Below are positions 61,324 through 64,000 of a stretch of DNA of 64,000 nt, piece by piece. Both the position numbers and the translations under genes were made by a program. The stretch lies in NCBI GenBank assembly GCA_963601575.1, contig CAVCFO010000006.1, positions 1-64,000 of the forward strand, read 5' to 3'. Within the stretch, counting starts at the first letter, position 1. The number at the start of each line of letters is the position of its first letter. Below the pieces are notes generated by a model. That model worked only from the letters and a program-made list of their open reading frames with translations, had not been told where the DNA came from and searched no databases. Source of the DNA: CAG-238 sp963601575 (GTDB lineage: Bacteria > Bacillota > Clostridia > Peptostreptococcales > Anaerovoracaceae).

Positions 61324-62651
61324 TGGAACATACGATAAATAGCCTGATTGACGAAAAAATTGCACAGATTAAGGCGGGAACAAACGCATACAGCTGCGGC
61401 AGAGTTCGGCTTGTCAGAGAATATATTGTAGAAGCTACAGGGCTTGACAATGTGGCATATTTTGAGAAAGTGCTGGTGGAAGGCAAGGCCGAGGGATATG
61501 TTGATGCTATACGCAGCGATTCGGTTCTTGTGGCGCTTACCCGCATAGAGGAAAAGATCCTCGTGGGAGACAAAGTAGTTGCAACAGGCAAGGAGTTTTC
61601 TGCCATGTTTTCTCCGGATTCGCCGGGACATATCATAGACATTTTCGGCGAAGATAAGCTTGCGGGAAAGCGCCTTGACAGGCTTTGCGACATACCAATC
61701 GAGGGAGAGCCGATTCCCATTATGGACAGAATCTCGGTAAGCCGGCCATTGCGCACAGGCATTACCGGCATAGATATGCTCTATCCCATCGGGCGTGGGC
61801 AAAGGCAGCTTATAATCGGAGACAAAAAGACAGGCAAGACTCAAATCGCCCTCGATACGATATATAATCAGAAGGGCGAAGACATCATATGCATCTATGT
61901 CGCCATAGGAAAGACCAAAAAAGATGTAAAGGATATTTACAGCCGGCTTCTCTTGCGAGGCGCCATGGAATATACCATAATCCTTGCGGCTTTTAACGAC
62001 GAATGTGCCCCCGTATTGCAAAGCACGCCTTATGCGGCGATGTCCATGGCAAGAACATACCTGGCAGAGGGAAAAGATGTTCTCGTTGTTCTCGATGACC
62101 TGAAAAGACATGCCGATGTATGCCGCGAAATCGCCCTGCTGATGGGTAAAACTCCCGGCAGAGACGCATATCCGCCGGATATATTCTATGCACATTCGAG
62201 GATGCTCGAGCTGGGATGCCAGCACAAAAATGGCGGCTCCATTACGGTGCTTCCTATATGCGAAACCAAGGGCGGAGACATTACGGATTTTATTTCAACA
62301 AATATCATTTCAATTACGGACGGCCAAATCGTGCTATCCGCAAAGAATTTTGAAAAAGGGCAAAAGCCTGCCATAAATTACGGGCTGTCGGTTTCAAGAC
62401 TTGGCGGTGCGGTGCAGACAAAAGAAATGAAAAAAGCAGGACCGCCCATCAGGCGGGAGCTTCTTGCATATCTTGAACAGAGAGAAATCTTCGAGCTTGC
62501 CAACGCCGACGAGATGAGCGAGGCACTCAGAGAGCGCATGCGCAGGGGAAAGCTTATTCTCGAGATGCTCAAACAGCAAAAGTTCGCCGTGCGCAGCCAA
62601 GAAACCATGCTCAAGATGCTTCTTGATTTGGAGAGCGGAGGCGAGGAATGA
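61323..62651 (+). CDS. F1-like ATPase alpha subunit, divergent
   Basis: 442 residues from ATG 61323 (AAGGGAG ahead), about 60 shorter than usual atpA. The beta-barrel runs to about 90, then GITGIDMLYPIGRGQRQLIIG with the P-loop GDKKTGKTQIALDTI, and the DDLKRHADVCREIALLMGKTPGRDAYP segment typical of alpha. ISTNIISITDGQIVLSAKNF and INYGLSVSRLGGA contain the arginine finger (VSRLGG), so it should complete the catalytic site on beta. It differs enough from housekeeping AtpA that it is clearly a separate lineage. TGATG junction with the stator gene upstream; the gamma start overlaps by four bases. Confidence 0.85.
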   Translation: MEHTINSLIDEKIAQIKAGTNAYSCGRVRLVREYIVEATGLDNVAYFEKVLVEGKAEGYVDAIRSDSVLVALTRIEEKILVGDKVVATGKEFSAMFSPDSPGHIIDIFGEDKLAGKRLDRLCDIPIEGEPIPIMDRISVSRPLRTGITGIDMLYPIGRGQRQLIIGDKKTGKTQIALDTIYNQKGEDIICIYVAIGKTKKDVKDIYSRLLLRGAMEYTIILAAFNDECAPVLQSTPYAAMSMARTYLAEGKDVLVVLDDLKRHADVCREIALLMGKTPGRDAYPPDIFYAHSRMLELGCQHKNGGSITVLPICETKGGDITDFISTNIISITDGQIVLSAKNFEKGQKPAINYGLSVSRLGGAVQTKEMKKAGPPIRRELLAYLEQREIFELANADEMSEALRERMRRGKLILEMLKQQKFAVRSQETMLKMLLDLESGGEE

Positions 62652-63454
62652 ACGTAAAAGCGGTTGTCAAGGTAATGAATTTTCACGCATTGCTGCGTGT
62701 AGAGGCCTCGGGCAAACAGGCTATGATGTATTCTGCCATGGAAGAAGAACTTTCGGACATGATGCGGATAATTCAAAGCAACCGAAATCTGAGGCTTGAC
62801 AAATGTATAAAGCTTCCGGACCCAAACCTTCCGGTGCTTAGGATTTATCTAGGGTCTGACCTTGGATTTTGCGGCGGTGTAAATACCTATGTATCGGGCA
62901 TGATACATAATGACATAGATAAGGACAAAATCATCATCGGAAAAAAGCTGAGACATCCACGAGAAGTCAGCCTCTTTCTTACGCGGGAGGAACTTGAAGA
63001 AAACTTTAGTATGATTCGGGAATATCTCGAAAAAGCTGTAAGACAGCGCTGCTGGTCGGCTGTGGAAATCGTCTACAACCATTACTATAATGTCACCTCG
63101 GTAAAGCAGGAAATAAAACGCATCTATCCTTTGCCGGAGAAGTCCATAGGGCAGCAAGATATGCGGCAGGCAAAAATGGCAAACGAATGGGACGACTTCG
63201 AAATAAGCGGCGACGCCCAAAGGCTCCTGGAGGACATGACCATTTCTTGCATGGCATACGAAGTGCGTATCGCAGCCGCAAGTTCCTATGCTGCCGAGAA
63301 TATTATGAGGCAAAATGCCACAACGGAGTCTCTGAAAAAGCTTGATGAAATCGAGGCGGAAGAATCAAGGACCATCCGCAAAGAAAAAAATCAAAATGCT
63401 TTTCGCAAGACGATTGACAGCTTCGTCAAGCAGAAAGCCCTCAGAGAACAATAA
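62648..63454 (+). CDS. F1-like ATPase gamma subunit, divergent
   Basis: 268 residues. Gamma is the rotating shaft. The N-terminal helix lacks the usual KAMxMVAAAK text (VKVMNFHALLRVEASGK instead), but the central YLGSDLGFCGGVNTYVS matches the family's SDRGLCGGFN motif. The C-terminal helix keeps the form MAYEVRIAAASSYAAENIMR then KLDEIEAEESRTIRKEKNQN. Length is close to normal (about 285). Overlaps alpha by four bases. No typical atpG contact motif for epsilon can be judged from here. Confidence 0.8.
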   Translation: MNVKAVVKVMNFHALLRVEASGKQAMMYSAMEEELSDMMRIIQSNRNLRLDKCIKLPDPNLPVLRIYLGSDLGFCGGVNTYVSGMIHNDIDKDKIIIGKKLRHPREVSLFLTREELEENFSMIREYLEKAVRQRCWSAVEIVYNHYYNVTSVKQEIKRIYPLPEKSIGQQDMRQAKMANEWDDFEISGDAQRLLEDMTISCMAYEVRIAAASSYAAENIMRQNATTESLKKLDEIEAEESRTIRKEKNQNAFRKTIDSFVKQKALREQ

Positions 63455-63480
63455 AATCAACGAAAGCGGTGAGTGTGCCA

Positions 63481-64000
63481 ATGACAGGAATATCCGAACA
63501 AATCGAAAAAAATAAAAAAACAAGCCAAAATGAAAGAGAAGATATTGCAGGAAGAATCATATCCGTCTCCAATTTGAAGGTCGAAATTTTCCTCAAAAAT
63601 ACCGATGTAGGAATCCGCGACCTGCTCTATGCAAAAAAGGATGATGTCCGCTATATGTTTGAAGTGCAAGAAATAAATGGCCAAATTGCAGCCGCTATAT
63701 GCTGCAGCGCGACCAAAGGTCTAAAACGGGGCATGGAGGTTTATGTAAAAGAAGGTGGACTTAGAATCGCCTACGATGACCAAATCCTCGGACACGTTTT
63801 TAACCCTTATGGCGATACCATAGACGGAACGGAGATTGGCGATGTTCATACACGCAATATCTATGACAAATCCCTTTCTATGAGCCAAATAGTAATTGAC
63901 GGCGATATACTCTGGACCGGAATCAAGGTTCTTGACTTCTTCGCACCGATGCGAAAGGGCTTCAAAATGGGGCTTCTGGGCGGCGCGGGAGTCGGAAAAA
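63481..64000 (+). CDS. F1-like ATPase beta subunit, divergent, cut by the right edge
   Basis: First 173 residues only. After a 20-residue hydrophilic lead (ISEQIEKNKKTSQNERED) the barrel begins at GRIISVSNLKVEIF. GHVFNPYGDTIDG matches the GRIxNVxGxPID motif of beta. The window ends in GIKVLDFFAPMRKGFKMGLLGGAGVGK, where GGAGVGK is the catalytic P-loop of beta. Starts 26 bases after gamma; the GGTGAG upstream is a weak site. Gene order alpha-gamma-beta is canonical. Whether epsilon and a subunits follow cannot be seen. Confidence 0.88.
   Translation, partial: MTGISEQIEKNKKTSQNEREDIAGRIISVSNLKVEIFLKNTDVGIRDLLYAKKDDVRYMFEVQEINGQIAAAICCSATKGLKRGMEVYVKEGGLRIAYDDQILGHVFNPYGDTIDGTEIGDVHTRNIYDKSLSMSQIVIDGDILWTGIKVLDFFAPMRKGFKMGLLGGAGVGK

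Noticed and set aside
60245..63454. Reading the ATPase genes as the housekeeping atp operon
   Set aside because: The c subunit lacks the carboxylate, alpha is about 60 residues short, gamma lacks the usual N-terminal motif, separate atpB/atpF/atpH are not seen, and surface-protein genes lead the set.

Overview
The window looks like chromosome from a strictly anaerobic, mid-GC Firmicute of the class Clostridia. The evidence is the class III (oxygen-sensitive) ribonucleotide reductase pair, an aldo/keto reductase with a ferredoxin tail, acetate kinase, a CIRCE-controlled clpB, strong GGAGG ribosome binding sites, short FtsY, and MurT/GatD-type peptidoglycan genes. I cannot name the species; a Family XIII/Anaerovoracaceae-like lineage is a guess.

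Layout. 1-3150 is a small accessory islet: a broken IS30-type transposase, a HicB-HATPase fusion with its own palindromic operator, and a Fic protein. 3179-16506 is mostly housekeeping: aldo/keto reductase, ackA-rpmF, clpB, mntP, a GntR regulator beside nth, tRNA-Thr, two M20 amidohydrolases with a TetR regulator, tgt and an RlmD-like methyltransferase. 16597-26328 holds an M20 peptidase with a YfcC-type carrier, a membrane-anchored PepD-like protein that has lost its active site, nrdD-nrdG, rpmB and a D-aminoacylase, which together suggest peptide and amino-acid catabolism. 26405-41838 is a long co-directional core: plsX-rnc-smc-ftsY-der-plsY-gpsA-miaB, then cls, an ATP-grasp gene, murT and a gatD-like gene lacking both expected catalytic residues.

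42026-50605 is an accessory block: a small serine recombinase, two short inverted sites flanking a promoter, a cobalamin riboswitch, and two secreted proteins with DUF4430 (transcobalamin-like) domains, followed by structured palindromic repeats. 50696-51836 returns to core genes: an M50 protease and a second, nearly identical copy of rpmF.

The most remarkable part is 51878-64000. One co-directional gene set encodes a 2115-residue surface protein with collagen-like and fibronectin-like segments, a 544-residue relative with a long Gly-Gly-X tract, and then a divergent F1-type rotary ATPase: c-like, b/delta-like, alpha, gamma and (cut by the window edge) beta. The c-like subunit has no acidic residue in its second membrane helix, so it should not carry protons or sodium. 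The nucleotide sites and the rotor shaft look intact. This suggests an ATP-driven rotary machine uncoupled from ion transport and tied to giant surface proteins, loosely like the F1-like ATPases linked to surface functions in Mollicutes. A ten-base G tract and a perfect palindrome lie in the leader of the first gene and may control it.
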